Source: an uncultured Clostridium sp. (GTDB lineage Bacteria > Bacillota > Clostridia > Oscillospirales > Acutalibacteraceae). Taken from it: a stretch of DNA of 64,000 bases. Both the position numbers and the translations under genes were made by a program. This document shows, one piece after another, positions 1 through 8,963 of this stretch. Location of the stretch: NCBI GenBank assembly GCA_902471875.1, contig CABRLN010000009.1, positions 6,091 to 70,090 on the forward strand, written 5' to 3'. The notes beneath the pieces are model-generated. The model saw only the letters and a program-made list of their open reading frames with translations, searched no databases and was not told where the DNA came from. Each line of letters opens with the position of its first letter. Within the stretch, counting starts at the first letter, position 1.

Positions 1-891
1 GAAAATCTAATTAAAATAATTTCAGCCGCTAAAAGTAATTTTAATATGATTACACCTGAAATTACTATAGAAATGAACCCTAACTCCGCACTGAACATAG
101 ATTTTAATTTGCTTGCTAACATTGGGGTAAACAGAATTTCACTGGGTGTGCAAAGCAGCAACGAAAACGAACTTAAGATATTAGGTAGAACACATAAAAA
201 CAGCGATGTTGTTAAGGCTGTTAAAATGATAAAAAATTCCGGTATAAATAATGTTTCGCTTGATTTAATGGTGGGTATTTCTGAGCAAGACAAACAATCT
301 TTACAGCAATCAATAGACTTTTGCATTAGTCAACAACCAACACATATTTCTGCCTATATTTTAAAGGTAGAAGATAACACCCCTTATAAAAAGCTTGCGC
401 CTAACCTTAATCTGCCCGACGATGATAAGCAAGCAGAGCTTTATGAATTTATGCAAAGTTATTTAACCAAAAATGGATATGAGCAATACGAAATATCTAA
501 CTTTGCTAAAAAGGGGTTTGAAAGCAGACACAATATAAAATATTGGAATTGCGACGAATATCTGGGGTTGGGAGCATCTGCTCATTCTATGATAGAGGAA
601 AAGAGATTTTATTTTCCCAGATGCAACAACGATTTTTACAATAATAACATTATTCCCGACGGAGCAGGAGGCACAGCAGAGGAATATATTATGCTTAGGC
701 TACGTCTAAAGGACGGCTTATACTTTAAAGAATTTGAAAATATTTTTGGTTTTCCTTTACCTAAAAATTGTATTAGCGTTGCAAAAAAATATATGTCTAT
801 AGATTTAACTGAAATTACAAATGAAAAAATCAATTTAACCTCAAAAGGATTTTTGGTGTCAAACACCATTATTGCAGAAATGCTTGAATAA
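1..891 (+). CDS. hemW: HemW-like radical SAM protein, 5' end cut by window
   Basis: This is the C-terminal part of an oxygen-independent coproporphyrinogen III oxidase-like protein, now usually called HemW, a radical SAM heme chaperone. The frame is open from base 1, so the gene starts upstream of the window and the CxxxCxxC cluster motif is not visible. What remains matches the family in order: the E-x-T-x-E-x-NP strand, GVQS, the QP-x-HISAY-x-L stretch, QYEISNFAKKGFESRHN, and YLGLGASAHS, followed by the helical HemW C-terminal domain. It ends with TAA at 889-891. The family is well conserved, and only the exact subtype (HemW versus HemN) rests on the missing N-terminus. Confidence 0.9.
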   Translation, partial: ENLIKIISAAKSNFNMITPEITIEMNPNSALNIDFNLLANIGVNRISLGVQSSNENELKILGRTHKNSDVVKAVKMIKNSGINNVSLDLMVGISEQDKQSLQQSIDFCISQQPTHISAYILKVEDNTPYKKLAPNLNLPDDDKQAELYEFMQSYLTKNGYEQYEISNFAKKGFESRHNIKYWNCDEYLGLGASAHSMIEEKRFYFPRCNNDFYNNNIIPDGAGGTAEEYIMLRLRLKDGLYFKEFENIFGFPLPKNCISVAKKYMSIDLTEITNEKINLTSKGFLVSNTIIAEMLE

Positions 892-1045
892 ATAGTTAAC
901 AGCTATTTTGTACCAAAGAATATATTATAAATATCTCATATGTTTTCATCGTACTTTACAATGCGACATTATTATTAAATCAGATTTATTCTAAAATCAA
1001 ATTTAGTCATAATTCACCTTAATTTTCTCAAAAATAAAATTATAC

Positions 1046-1082
1046 GAAAAATATCCCCGCTGCTTTGCAACGGGGATATTTT
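1046..1082 (-). terminator. Terminator of tRNA-Thr
   Basis: A 12 bp perfect stem (1048-1059 with 1071-1082) begins one base from the CCA end of the tRNA gene. Read on the minus strand it is followed by a run of five T residues, as expected for a Rho-independent terminator. Confidence 0.85.
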
Positions 1083-1158
1083 TGGAGCTGGTGGCGTGAC
1101 TCGAACACGTGACCTTCTCATTACGAGTGAGATGCACTACCACCTGTGCTACACCAGC
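1083..1158 (-). tRNA. tRNA-Thr (anticodon CGT)
   Basis: The minus strand folds into a cloverleaf. It has a 7 bp acceptor stem GCTGGTG/CACCAGC, a D-arm GCAC..GTGC, a 5 bp anticodon stem TCTCA/TGAGA with loop CTCGTAA (anticodon CGT, reading ACG threonine codons), and a T-loop TTCGAGT. The T-stem has one outer A-C mismatch. The discriminator is T, and the CCA end is encoded in the DNA at 1083-1085. A terminator follows at once, so it is a single-gene transcript. Confidence 0.96.
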
Positions 1159-1296
1159 ATAAAATAGAAGTATTTGTAAAAATAACTACTTATAATAGTA
1201 TATATGCTAACGCAATAAAAATCAATAGATTTAAAAAAAATTAACATTTTCCAGTGACAGTTTCTCACTTTTTTCATAGAAATTGTCTTGTACAAT

Positions 1297-1316
1297 TATA
1301 ATCTAATTAGAGATTA
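1297..1316 (+). promoter_or_regulatory. -10 box and candidate operator of the XRE gene
   Basis: A TATAAT box at 1297-1302 overlaps the inverted repeat TAATCT/AGATTA (1299-1304 with 1311-1316). It lies just upstream of the regulator gene. No good -35 is visible. A palindrome over the -10 suggests autorepression by the XRE protein, which is an inference from position only. Confidence 0.4.
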
Positions 1317-1334
1317 TATAAAGGAGCGAGAATC

Positions 1335-1736
1335 TTGAAAGAATTGGGAATGAAACTAAAATATTACAGGGAAAACTGCGAACTTTCACAGCAACAGGTA
1401 GCAAACACTCTTAATATTGATCGTTCAACGTACACTTATTATGAAACAGGCAAAACAACACCAAGTGCAAGTACATTACTTAAGCTTGCTAAAATTTTTA
1501 ATGTGCCTTGCTCTGTTTTCTTAGAGTCTATTAATCATGAGCTTGCACTTAATTCATTGGTAGCTGACAGTGTTGATAGAAGTAAGAACAAGGGTGAATC
1601 ACAAGATGATGAAGAGGATAAAATTTACAGCCTTTCAAAAACAGAAAAAGAGCTTTTAATTTCTTATCGTGTTCTGAATAGTAACAAACAAAAAAAGCTT
1701 GAAGATTATTTTCAAAAGCTTATAAAAGAAAAGTAA
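1335..1736 (+). CDS. XRE-family transcriptional regulator
   Basis: This is a small DNA-binding regulator of 133 residues. Residues about 5-60 form a Cro/C1-type helix-turn-helix: LSQQQVANTLNIDRSTYTYYE is followed by the typical GKTTPSASTLLKLAKIF. The rest is a charged linker (about 75-95) and a short helical tail with no recognised domain. The start is a TTG at 1335, placed 8 bases after AAGGAG (1321-1326); the in-frame ATG at 1350 is an alternative. The gene stands alone on the plus strand between the tRNA and the purine operon, with its own terminator. Its targets cannot be told from the sequence. A palindrome over its -10 box suggests autoregulation. Confidence 0.9.
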   Translation: MKELGMKLKYYRENCELSQQQVANTLNIDRSTYTYYETGKTTPSASTLLKLAKIFNVPCSVFLESINHELALNSLVADSVDRSKNKGESQDDEEDKIYSLSKTEKELLISYRVLNSNKQKKLEDYFQKLIKEK

Positions 1737-1741
1737 GCAAT

Positions 1742-1780
1742 AAAGCAGAGTTCACATTGTGAATTCTGCTTTATTTTTAT
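1742..1780 (+). terminator. Terminator of the XRE gene
   Basis: A near-perfect 15 bp stem, AAAGCAGAGTTCACA paired with TGTGAATTCTGCTTT, follows the XRE stop codon by a few bases and is followed by a T-rich tract. Confidence 0.85.
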
Positions 1781-1895
1781 AACGTTATCTGCTACTAATT
1801 TAATAAAACAATAGATAAAATTTTAGAACAACTTTTGCTGTGTCAAAAGCTGCAGCACACTCCTGCTGGTATAATTAAATAATAGAACAGATACT

Positions 1896-1941
1896 ATAAA
1901 AGCCTTTTAAACGGTACAAACGCCGTTTAAAAGGCTTTTAT
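1896..1941 (-). terminator. Terminator of the purine operon
   Basis: A 19 bp nearly perfect inverted repeat, ATAAAAGCCTTTTAAACGG and its complement (1896-1914 with 1923-1941), lies 20 bases past the purA stop codon. Read on the minus strand it ends in TTTTAT. It is symmetric and may also stop transcription from the left. Confidence 0.8.
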
Positions 1942-1960
1942 CATATAATGAATTATAAAA

Positions 1961-3238
1961 TTACCTATAAATTATATTGTCACGTTTAGCACCGTTCGAC
2001 ACTATTGTAATTGGTACACCAATATGTTTTTCGGCAAATTCAATGTATTTTTTACAATTTTCAGGTAAGTCTTCATATTTCGTAATATGTGATATGTCGC
2101 ACTTCCAACCCGGAAGTGTTTCAAGAATAGGCTTTGCCCTTTTTAGCTTTGTTGTTGACGGGAAGTAGTCTATTCTTTCTCCGTCCAGTTCATAGGCAAC
2201 ACATACAGGAATTTCATCAAGATAGCCAAGAACATCAAGAACTGTAAAAGCAACCTGTGTTGCACCCTGCACTCTGCATCCGTAACGTGTTGCAACAAGG
2301 TCAAGCCAACCCATTCTTCTTGGTCTGCCTGTTGTTGCACCATACTCTCCGCCGTCACCGCCTCGTCTTCTTAGCTCGTCAGCCTCTTCACCAAAAATTT
2401 CAGATACAAATTCGCCTGCACCTACAGCACTTGAATAAGCCTTTACAACTGTTATTATTTCTTTAATTTCATATGGCGGCAGTCCTGCACCTACAGCACC
2501 ATAGCCTGCTATAGTATTAGAAGAAGTAACCATTGGATAAATACCAAAGTCAGTATCCTTTAAAGCACCCAGTTGACCTTCAAGCAATATATTTTTGCCT
2601 GCTTTTACAGCATCGTATGTAAACGAAAATACATCTGCAACATACGGAGCAAGCATTTCTTTATATTCCATTAGCTTATCAAATATTTCCTGTTCAGAAA
2701 TTGGTTCTTTATTGTAAAGATTTTTCAAGGTTGCATTTTTTATCTCAAGAACTCTTTTAATTTTATCTTTTAATGTATCAACATCATCGTAAAGCTCGTT
2801 TACCTGAAAACCAATTTTTGAGTATTTATCAGCATAAAACGGGGCAATACCGCTTTTTGTTGAACCAAAAGAGTTTTTACCCAGACGTTCTTCTTCGTAA
2901 CAGTCAAATGCAATATGATAAGGCATTACAATTTGTGCTCTATCAGAAATGAGAATATTAGGCTTTGGCACGCCTCGTTCCTCAAGCTCTTTCATCTCTT
3001 TTACAAAGTTCTCTACACTTAGAGCAATACCATTACCTATAATATTTGTTATATGACTGTGGAATACACCTGACGGCAGTTGATGCAACGCAAATTTACC
3101 ATAATTATTAACAATTGTATGTCCTGCATTACTTCCGCCCTGAAAACGAATAACAATGTCAGATTCTGACGCAAGAACATCGGTAATTTTACCCTTACCC
3201 TCGTCGCCCCAGTTAGCACCTACAATAGCTTTTACCAT
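1961..3238 (-). CDS. purA: Adenylosuccinate synthetase
   Basis: PurA joins IMP and aspartate using GTP to make adenylosuccinate, the first step from IMP to AMP. The 425-residue protein has the usual family length. It shows the N-terminal GDEGKGK loop at about residues 12-18, the GGSNAGHT motif, the family core around GQLGALKDTDFGIYP, and the GATTGRPRRMGW region near residue 300. The start ATG is preceded by AAGGAG. It is the last gene of a minus-strand purine operon behind purB, followed by a strong terminator. Having purA and purB adjacent covers both steps from IMP to AMP. Confidence 0.98.
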   Translation of the reverse strand: MVKAIVGANWGDEGKGKITDVLASESDIVIRFQGGSNAGHTIVNNYGKFALHQLPSGVFHSHITNIIGNGIALSVENFVKEMKELEERGVPKPNILISDRAQIVMPYHIAFDCYEEERLGKNSFGSTKSGIAPFYADKYSKIGFQVNELYDDVDTLKDKIKRVLEIKNATLKNLYNKEPISEQEIFDKLMEYKEMLAPYVADVFSFTYDAVKAGKNILLEGQLGALKDTDFGIYPMVTSSNTIAGYGAVGAGLPPYEIKEIITVVKAYSSAVGAGEFVSEIFGEEADELRRRGGDGGEYGATTGRPRRMGWLDLVATRYGCRVQGATQVAFTVLDVLGYLDEIPVCVAYELDGERIDYFPSTTKLKRAKPILETLPGWKCDISHITKYEDLPENCKKYIEFAEKHIGVPITIVSNGAKRDNIIYR

Positions 3239-3298
3239 TTTATTTTCACTCCTTAAAATATACTTGTTAAGAGTTTATCTGATTGAGATTAATATTGT

Positions 3299-4732
3299 TT
3301 ATACATTAATTTCTGCCTGTTCTGTTGCAAGGTTGCTGTATGGTGCAAGTGCAGGCTCTACAACCTCTTTCAGAAACTCCTCAGTTTGCTCAGGAGCACG
3401 TCCCACATATTTTTCAGGAGAAATGATTGATTTCAGCTCGTCCAATGTAACACCAAAAGCTTCATCGGCAGCAATACGCTCAAGAAGGTCATTTTCGCCA
3501 CCCTCTTCTTTTATTACCTTTGAAGCCGCCATTGAGTGAACACGAATTCTTTCGTGCAGTGCCTGCCTGTCGGCACCTCTCTTTTTAACTGCGTCCATCA
3601 TAATATTTTCAGTTGCCATAAAAGGCAGCTCTTTGCTTAATCTTTGCTCTATAACTTTCTTGTAAACAACCAAACCATCTGCAACATTTGCATACAGATT
3701 AAGAATAGCGTCAACACCCAAGAAAGCCTCGGCAACACTTATACGTTTATTAGCACTGTCATCAAGTGTTCTTTCAAACCACTGTGTAGCAGCTGTAATT
3801 GCAGGATTAAGAACATCACACATTACATATCTCGAAAGTGAAGTAATTCTTTCTGAACGCATTGGATTACGCTTATAAGCCATTGCTGATGAACCTATCT
3901 GGTTCTTTTCAAAAGGCTCTTCAACCTCTTTTAAGTGCTGAAGAAGTCTTATATCGTTAGAAAACTTCGAGGCTGACTGGGCAATACCACTTAAAATTGA
4001 CAGGAACTGAGAGTCAAGCTTACGAGAATATGTTTGACCCGAAACAGCAAAACAGCCGTTATATCCCATTTTTTCAGCAATTTTCTTGTCAAGAAGTCTG
4101 CATTTTTCGTGGTCACCCTCAAACAACTCTAAAAAGCTTGCCTGCGTACCGGTTGTACCCTTGGAGCCTAAAAGCTTTGCTTTTGAAAGCTGATATTCAA
4201 CATCCTCCAAATCCATAAGCAAATCCTGAATCCAAAGGGTTGCACGCTTGCCTACTGTTGTTGGTTGTGCAGGCTGAAAATGTGTAAAGCCCAATGTTGG
4301 CAGACTTTTGTATTTGTCGGCAAAGGCTGACAGGTTGCGTATAACCGTAACCAACTTATTTCTTATAAGCTTTAAAGCCTCTGTCATAATTATAATGTCT
4401 GTATTATCACCAACATAGCAAGAGGTAGCCCCCAAATGGATTATCCCCTTCGCCTTTGGACATTGAACCCCATATGCGTAAACGTGAGACATAACATCGT
4501 GTCTTACAAGCTTTTCACGTTCTTCTGCAACCTCATAGTTAATGTTATCAGCATTTGCTTTAAGCTCATCTATTTGATCTTGAGTAATTGGCAAACCAAG
4601 CTCCATTTCAGTTTCAGCAAGTGCAATCCACAACTTGCGCCATGTACGAAACTTCATGTCCGGTGAAAAAATATATTTCATTTCTTTGTCACAATATCTT
4701 GATGATAATGGTGACTCGTAGGTATCTTTCAT
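3299..4732 (-). CDS. purB: Adenylosuccinate lyase
   Basis: PurB cleaves adenylosuccinate to AMP, and also SAICAR to AICAR in IMP synthesis, releasing fumarate. At 477 residues it fits the longer form of the fumarase/aspartase superfamily. The signature GSSAMAYKRNPMRSE lies near residues 280-295, with HLGATSCYVGDN and TLGFTHFQPAQPTT upstream as the other conserved active-site segments. The start ATG follows an AGGAGGGG ribosome binding site. It sits between purF and purA on the same strand with short gaps, so all are probably co-transcribed from the promoter upstream of purC. Confidence 0.98.
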   Translation of the reverse strand: MKDTYESPLSSRYCDKEMKYIFSPDMKFRTWRKLWIALAETEMELGLPITQDQIDELKANADNINYEVAEEREKLVRHDVMSHVYAYGVQCPKAKGIIHLGATSCYVGDNTDIIIMTEALKLIRNKLVTVIRNLSAFADKYKSLPTLGFTHFQPAQPTTVGKRATLWIQDLLMDLEDVEYQLSKAKLLGSKGTTGTQASFLELFEGDHEKCRLLDKKIAEKMGYNGCFAVSGQTYSRKLDSQFLSILSGIAQSASKFSNDIRLLQHLKEVEEPFEKNQIGSSAMAYKRNPMRSERITSLSRYVMCDVLNPAITAATQWFERTLDDSANKRISVAEAFLGVDAILNLYANVADGLVVYKKVIEQRLSKELPFMATENIMMDAVKKRGADRQALHERIRVHSMAASKVIKEEGGENDLLERIAADEAFGVTLDELKSIISPEKYVGRAPEQTEEFLKEVVEPALAPYSNLATEQAEINV

Positions 4733-4747
4733 TATTAACCCCTCCTG

Positions 4748-6199
4748 TTATTTATTGGCTTTAATTTCCAAACCACCACGTTCTTTGCCTTCAAGCATTT
4801 TTTGCGTTGTCGGAGCAGGATATTTACCTGTAAAACAGCCGTCACAGTAACCACAGCTCTTGTTCATCATTATTTCCGGTAAAGATTCAACAGGTAAAAA
4901 GCCTATAGAATCTGCTCCTGCAATTTTACCTATTTCCTCAATTGTATGGTTACATGCAATAAGCTCGCCTCTGGACGGAATATCTGTACCATAGTAGCAA
5001 GGCCACATAAAAGGTGGTGAGCTTATCCTTAAATGAACCTCTTTAGCACCGGCATCACGAAGCATCTTCACAATACGGTCACATGTTGTACCACGAACAA
5101 TAGAGTCATCTATCATAACCACACGCTTGTCCTTTACCGACGTACACAAAGGGTTAAGCTTAATACGTACACTTTTAGCACGCTCCTGTTGAGTTGGTTT
5201 AATAAAGGTTCTGCCAATATAGTTATTTTTTACTATGCCCTTTTCATACGGAATACCGGACTCTTCACTGTAACCAATAGCAGCATCTATACCCGATTCA
5301 GGTACACCAATAACAAGGTCTGCCTCTACAGGGAATTCTCGTGCAAGTATTCTTCCTGCCTGTTTACGAGATTCGTAAACGCTTATACCGTCAATTACAG
5401 AATCGGTACGTGAAAAGTAAATATACTCAAATACACAAAATCCCTTTTTGCCGCCACAGTGGTCTTTAATTGACCTTATCCCTTTTTCATCAACAACCAC
5501 AATTTCGCCCGGCTCAACATCGCGTACAAATTCTGCACCGCAAGCATCAAGAGCACAGGTTTCACTGGCAAAAACATAAGTTCCATTTATTTTACCCATT
5601 ACAAGGGGTCTGAAGCCGTAAGGATCACGAGCTGCAATAAGCTTTCTTGGACTCATTACAAGCAACGAATAAGCACCGTTAATTTGGTACATTGCACGCT
5701 TAACAGCCTCTTCTACCGAGTGGCTTTTTATTCTTTCTCTGGCAATCACATAGGCAATTACCTCTGAGTCTATTGTTGTTTGGAAAATAGCACCACGGTG
5801 TTCAAGCTCTCGTCTGATTTCAACTGCATTGGTAAGGTTGCCGTTGTGGGCAATGGCTATAACACCCTTTACATAACGCATTACAAGAGGCTGTGAATTT
5901 TCACGAACACTGCCTCCTGCTGTTGAATATCTAACATGAGAAACCGCCATTTGTCCCGGCAGGGAGTCAAGCACCTTGTTGTTAAAAACCTCTGACACTA
6001 AACCCATATCCTTATGGTAGTCAATAACACCACAATCGTTTACAGCAATTCCACAGCTTTCTTGACCCCTGTGCTGCAACGCTAAAAGTCCGTTATAACA
6101 AGCATAAGAAGGGTTAAGAGTACCGTCACTGTAAATGCCGAATACACCACATTCCTCGTGAAGTCCTTCACTTGGGAATTTGTCAAATTTACAAGCCAA
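4748..6199 (-). CDS. purF: Amidophosphoribosyltransferase (PurF)
   Basis: PurF makes phosphoribosylamine from PRPP and glutamine, the committed step of purine synthesis. The 483-residue protein has a 16-residue leader before Cys17 (HEECGVFGIY), which should be removed to expose the catalytic cysteine, as in the Bacillus-type enzyme. The PRPP-binding loop VVMIDDSIVRGTT is at about residue 360. The cysteines expected to bind a 4Fe-4S cluster are present, including the SCGYCDGC stretch near the C-terminus. The start is a TTG placed after GAGGTGACC. It lies between purC and purB in the operon. Confidence 0.97.
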   Translation of the reverse strand: MACKFDKFPSEGLHEECGVFGIYSDGTLNPSYACYNGLLALQHRGQESCGIAVNDCGVIDYHKDMGLVSEVFNNKVLDSLPGQMAVSHVRYSTAGGSVRENSQPLVMRYVKGVIAIAHNGNLTNAVEIRRELEHRGAIFQTTIDSEVIAYVIARERIKSHSVEEAVKRAMYQINGAYSLLVMSPRKLIAARDPYGFRPLVMGKINGTYVFASETCALDACGAEFVRDVEPGEIVVVDEKGIRSIKDHCGGKKGFCVFEYIYFSRTDSVIDGISVYESRKQAGRILAREFPVEADLVIGVPESGIDAAIGYSEESGIPYEKGIVKNNYIGRTFIKPTQQERAKSVRIKLNPLCTSVKDKRVVMIDDSIVRGTTCDRIVKMLRDAGAKEVHLRISSPPFMWPCYYGTDIPSRGELIACNHTIEEIGKIAGADSIGFLPVESLPEIMMNKSCGYCDGCFTGKYPAPTTQKMLEGKERGGLEIKANK

Positions 6200-6255
6200 T
6201 ATCAGGTCACCTCATGACATTTATTAATTGGTTTATTTTATTATTAGTAATTTTA

Positions 6256-6963
6256 TTATGCAAGACCTATACGCTTCATAACTTCAGCATAAGCCTCTTC
6301 TACACCGCCTAAATCTCTGCGGAAACGGTCTTTATCAAGCTTTTCCTGAGTATTAACATCCCAGAATCGGCAAGTATCTGGTGAAATTTCATCAGCCAAA
6401 ATAATGTCGCCCTTAAAACGACCAAATTCAAGCTTAAAGTCAATTAAGTCAATATTAACGCTCTTAAAGAACTCACAAAGAATTTCGTTTATTTTTAAAG
6501 CCATCGCGCTGATTTTTTCCACTTCTTCCTTAGTAGCAAGCTCAGCTGCAAGAATATGATATTCATTTACAATAGGATCGCCCAAATCATCATCTTTATA
6601 GCAGAACTCAAGAACTGTAGTTTTCATAGGAGTACCCTCAGGCAAACCAAGTCTTTTTGAAAGACTGCCGGCAGCCTTATTTCTAACAATAACCTCTAAT
6701 GGTACAATTTCAACCTTTTTAACAACTGTGTCACGGTCGCTAAGCTCTTCTACAAAATGAGTCGTAATGCCCTTTTCTTCAAGCATTTTGCACAGATAGT
6801 TTGACATTTTATTATTTACAACACCCTTGCCGACAATTGTTCCCTTTTTAAGACCATTAAACGCTGTAGCGTCGTCTTTGTATGATACAATGCAGTAATC
6901 AGGATTTTCTGTTGCAAATACCTTTTTCGCTTTGCCTTCGTATAGTTGTTCTGTCTTTTCCAT
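6256..6963 (-). CDS. purC: SAICAR synthetase (PurC)
   Basis: PurC condenses CAIR with aspartate to make SAICAR in IMP synthesis. I place the start at the ATG at 6963, nine bases after AAGGAGGAC, giving 235 residues beginning MEKTEQLYEGKAKKVF, the usual family start. An open frame runs further upstream, but its 35 extra residues carry no conserved sequence and would cross the leader. Conserved motifs include VPLEVIVRN, the DEISPDTCRFWD region near residue 190, and LIDFKLEFG. It is the first gene of the purC-purF-purB-purA operon. Confidence 0.97.
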   Translation of the reverse strand: MEKTEQLYEGKAKKVFATENPDYCIVSYKDDATAFNGLKKGTIVGKGVVNNKMSNYLCKMLEEKGITTHFVEELSDRDTVVKKVEIVPLEVIVRNKAAGSLSKRLGLPEGTPMKTTVLEFCYKDDDLGDPIVNEYHILAAELATKEEVEKISAMALKINEILCEFFKSVNIDLIDFKLEFGRFKGDIILADEISPDTCRFWDVNTQEKLDKDRFRRDLGGVEEAYAEVMKRIGLA

Positions 6964-7079
6964 TTTATTGTCCTCCTTGAGATTAGGGCGTACCTGAAAA
7001 GTACTAGCATATTTATAAAATATGTTAACCGCCTTTCGAATACTCCAATTTATAAAAAGTAAATACAAATACAGACTAT

Positions 7080-7108
7080 ATTATACCCTAAACCAACTTC
7101 ATTGGCAA
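7080..7108 (-). promoter_or_regulatory. Promoter of the purine operon
   Basis: On the minus strand, TTGCCA (7103-7108) and TATAAT (7080-7085) are separated by 17 bases, a near-consensus sigma-A promoter. The predicted leader to the purC ATG is about 110 bases. I could not recognise a purine riboswitch fold or a PurR box in it. Confidence 0.7.
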
Positions 7109-7209
7109 TAGTTTAACAAATTTTTTTAATAGGTAAATTATTTATTTAGCACACAAACGTTAAAAACATAAAAATAAATAAATCATCAAACATTACACTA
7201 TTTTTAAGA

Positions 7210-7246
7210 AAAAAACAACCTCTCTGCACTTAGATAGAGAGGTTGT
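7210..7246 (-). terminator. Terminator of the flippase-like gene
   Basis: A perfect 11 bp stem (ACAACCTCTCT at 7215-7225 with its complement at 7236-7246) is followed on the minus strand by seven T residues. It lies 26 bases beyond the stop of the membrane protein gene to the right. The rest of the stretch 6964-7272 holds only the purC leader and promoter. Confidence 0.88.
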
Positions 7247-7272
7247 ACAACTTATTACTGAATTTGTTTTTG

Positions 7273-8316
7273 CTATTTTGTTGACTTACCTAGCTTACTT
7301 CTTGTAATATGAAATATTACAGTTGTAACAGCACCTAAAATTAGAGGCAGATAAAAGCTTACACCTCTTGTGATTAAAACAGAGGCAGGTAAATATGCAC
7401 CTGTAAAAATTGAAGTAAATACCGTTTGATACATAAGCTCTGAAATGCCCTGCGCACCCGGCAGCGGCAGTAAATCCACCGAAACATAAACAGACGCCTG
7501 TAATACCGTAATTAACACAATATCTTTTTGCTCAAGCCCCATACCTCGGTATATTAAGTATGTAACAAAAAAGATACTGCAGCGTTGAATAATTGTCATA
7601 AACGTTGTAGCAATAATTGGTTTTACATTACGTACAAAATGCATAACTGCACTATTATATTCTGAAGCAATGTTTGACAGCTTGCGCACCCTTTGAAGTG
7701 AAGGTTTTAATATTCTTATTCTTACCAAACCTCGCTCACATTTACACAATATTTTGCGAAAAGCAAAGGGGTTAATCATTAAGAATAAGAGTACCGCAAC
7801 AACTATTGAATTTAAAACAAGCCCAAAATAATAAAGGAATACATACCCCTGCAAATATGTCATTATGACATTGTTAAAAAAAACTGCCACAAAAATACCT
7901 ATTAACACAAGCACAAACTTATACAGTGTTGCAACTATAGTAAGAGCAACAGTAGAATCGGCAATTTTAATCTTATCCTTTGTCATATAATACAACTGCA
8001 TAGGCTGACCGCCTGTAGCAGAAGGTGTTATACCAGAAAAGAAAAAACCTACAAAGGAATAGCCTATACAGTTAATGGGAGATATTTTACACTTGAGAGC
8101 TCTTAGAAGATACCATATCATAATACCTTCACCGCACACAAAGAAAATTGCTGCGGCAATTGCAAGAGCAAGCCACCCGGGCTGTAAACTAAGCATAGCC
8201 TGCCAAATGGCGGCAATATCGTTGTCTTTTAAAATTACCCACAAGGTTATAATAATAAGTAATGCCAGTATAACTATACCTAAAACGTTTTTATTTATCT
8301 TTTTTAATTTTTTCAT
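7273..8316 (-). CDS. LPG synthase/flippase-like (UPF0104) membrane protein
   Basis: This is an integral membrane protein of 347 residues with about eight hydrophobic segments. It belongs to the lysylphosphatidylglycerol synthase transmembrane / AglD family. The family hallmarks are the segment SPINCIGYSFVGFFFSGITPSATGGQP at about residues 80-107 and the PLPGAQGISE motif near residue 285. Members act in lipid flipping or glycolipid transfer, but this protein lacks the soluble synthase domain of MprF, so its substrate is unknown. The ribosome binding site is weak (GAGTG). It begins a few bases after the end of the papain-like gene, and a glycosyltransferase lies just upstream, which suggests an envelope lipid or glycolipid role. 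Confidence 0.85.
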   Translation of the reverse strand: MKKLKKINKNVLGIVILALLIIITLWVILKDNDIAAIWQAMLSLQPGWLALAIAAAIFFVCGEGIMIWYLLRALKCKISPINCIGYSFVGFFFSGITPSATGGQPMQLYYMTKDKIKIADSTVALTIVATLYKFVLVLIGIFVAVFFNNVIMTYLQGYVFLYYFGLVLNSIVVAVLLFLMINPFAFRKILCKCERGLVRIRILKPSLQRVRKLSNIASEYNSAVMHFVRNVKPIIATTFMTIIQRCSIFFVTYLIYRGMGLEQKDIVLITVLQASVYVSVDLLPLPGAQGISELMYQTVFTSIFTGAYLPASVLITRGVSFYLPLILGAVTTVIFHITRSKLGKSTK

Positions 8317-8323
8317 ACGACAC

Positions 8324-8911
8324 TCATTTCAAATTTTCTTGCACCTGCAAAAGCTTTGATTCACATTTAATAGATTTATAGGAAATATATTTTTCAGCCA
8401 AAGGTGCAAGAGGACCTTCATAAATTTGAGGTAAATTCAGGTCATAAAAATCCCTGGGAGTTACCAACGAAAAATGCTTATCAAAAAGCTTTATGCCGTT
8501 TTCTTCTAATATTTTGCTTACAAACGACGAACAGGTATAGTGATTTTTTTGGTAAAATTCTTTTTTAAACAGCAAAAACGGCAAACCTATTGTGCAGTAG
8601 TGATATTTAAACCTGTTTTCATAGCACTGTTTTAACTGCTGCGTAATATCTGCCTTTTGCTTTTTGGTACATTCAATATAAGTTACTTTGTATTTTGCTT
8701 TTGGAAACTTGTTGTAAACCTTTTCAAGGTCTTCTCTTTCAAAGCCTGAAAATAATGCTATGCTTGGGTGTCTTCTTCCTACGCTGTAGGCCTCAAAAAG
8801 ATCTTGGTCTAACCCAAGTACAACATGAACATAATTCATTTTCACAACACGCCTTATCATTGAAGCAAACAAACCGGGCGTGTCAACAAATGCAATGTAT
8901 ATTTTTTCCAT
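8324..8911 (-). CDS. Permuted papain-like (YiiX/C92-type) hydrolase, putative
   Basis: This is a 195-residue soluble protein that I read as a circularly permuted NlpC/P60-like fold, as in YiiX/YaeF amidases. A histidine in YVHVVLGL near residue 33 precedes the cysteine in YTCSSFVSKIL near residue 142. That His-before-Cys order is the one expected for the permuted group. I chose the ATG at 8911, eight bases after AAGGACGG; an upstream in-frame start adds only nine unconserved residues. It sits between a glycosyltransferase and a flippase-like protein on the same strand, consistent with a lipid or envelope amidase or thioesterase. The substrate is unknown, and the fold assignment rests on these motifs alone. 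Confidence 0.65.
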   Translation of the reverse strand: MEKIYIAFVDTPGLFASMIRRVVKMNYVHVVLGLDQDLFEAYSVGRRHPSIALFSGFEREDLEKVYNKFPKAKYKVTYIECTKKQKADITQQLKQCYENRFKYHYCTIGLPFLLFKKEFYQKNHYTCSSFVSKILEENGIKLFDKHFSLVTPRDFYDLNLPQIYEGPLAPLAEKYISYKSIKCESKLLQVQENLK

Positions 8912-8963
8912 TAATATACCGTCCTTTTTATTGGTCAATAATAATTATAATATGCTGTGTTAA

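Noticed and set aside
6964..7068. N-terminal extension of PurC by 35 residues
   Set aside because: The extra codons lie in the leader downstream of the promoter, while AAGGAGGAC sits just before the internal ATG that gives the normal family start.
6964..7080. Purine riboswitch or PurR box before purC
   Set aside because: No conserved purine aptamer loops or PurR operator pattern could be seen in the leader.
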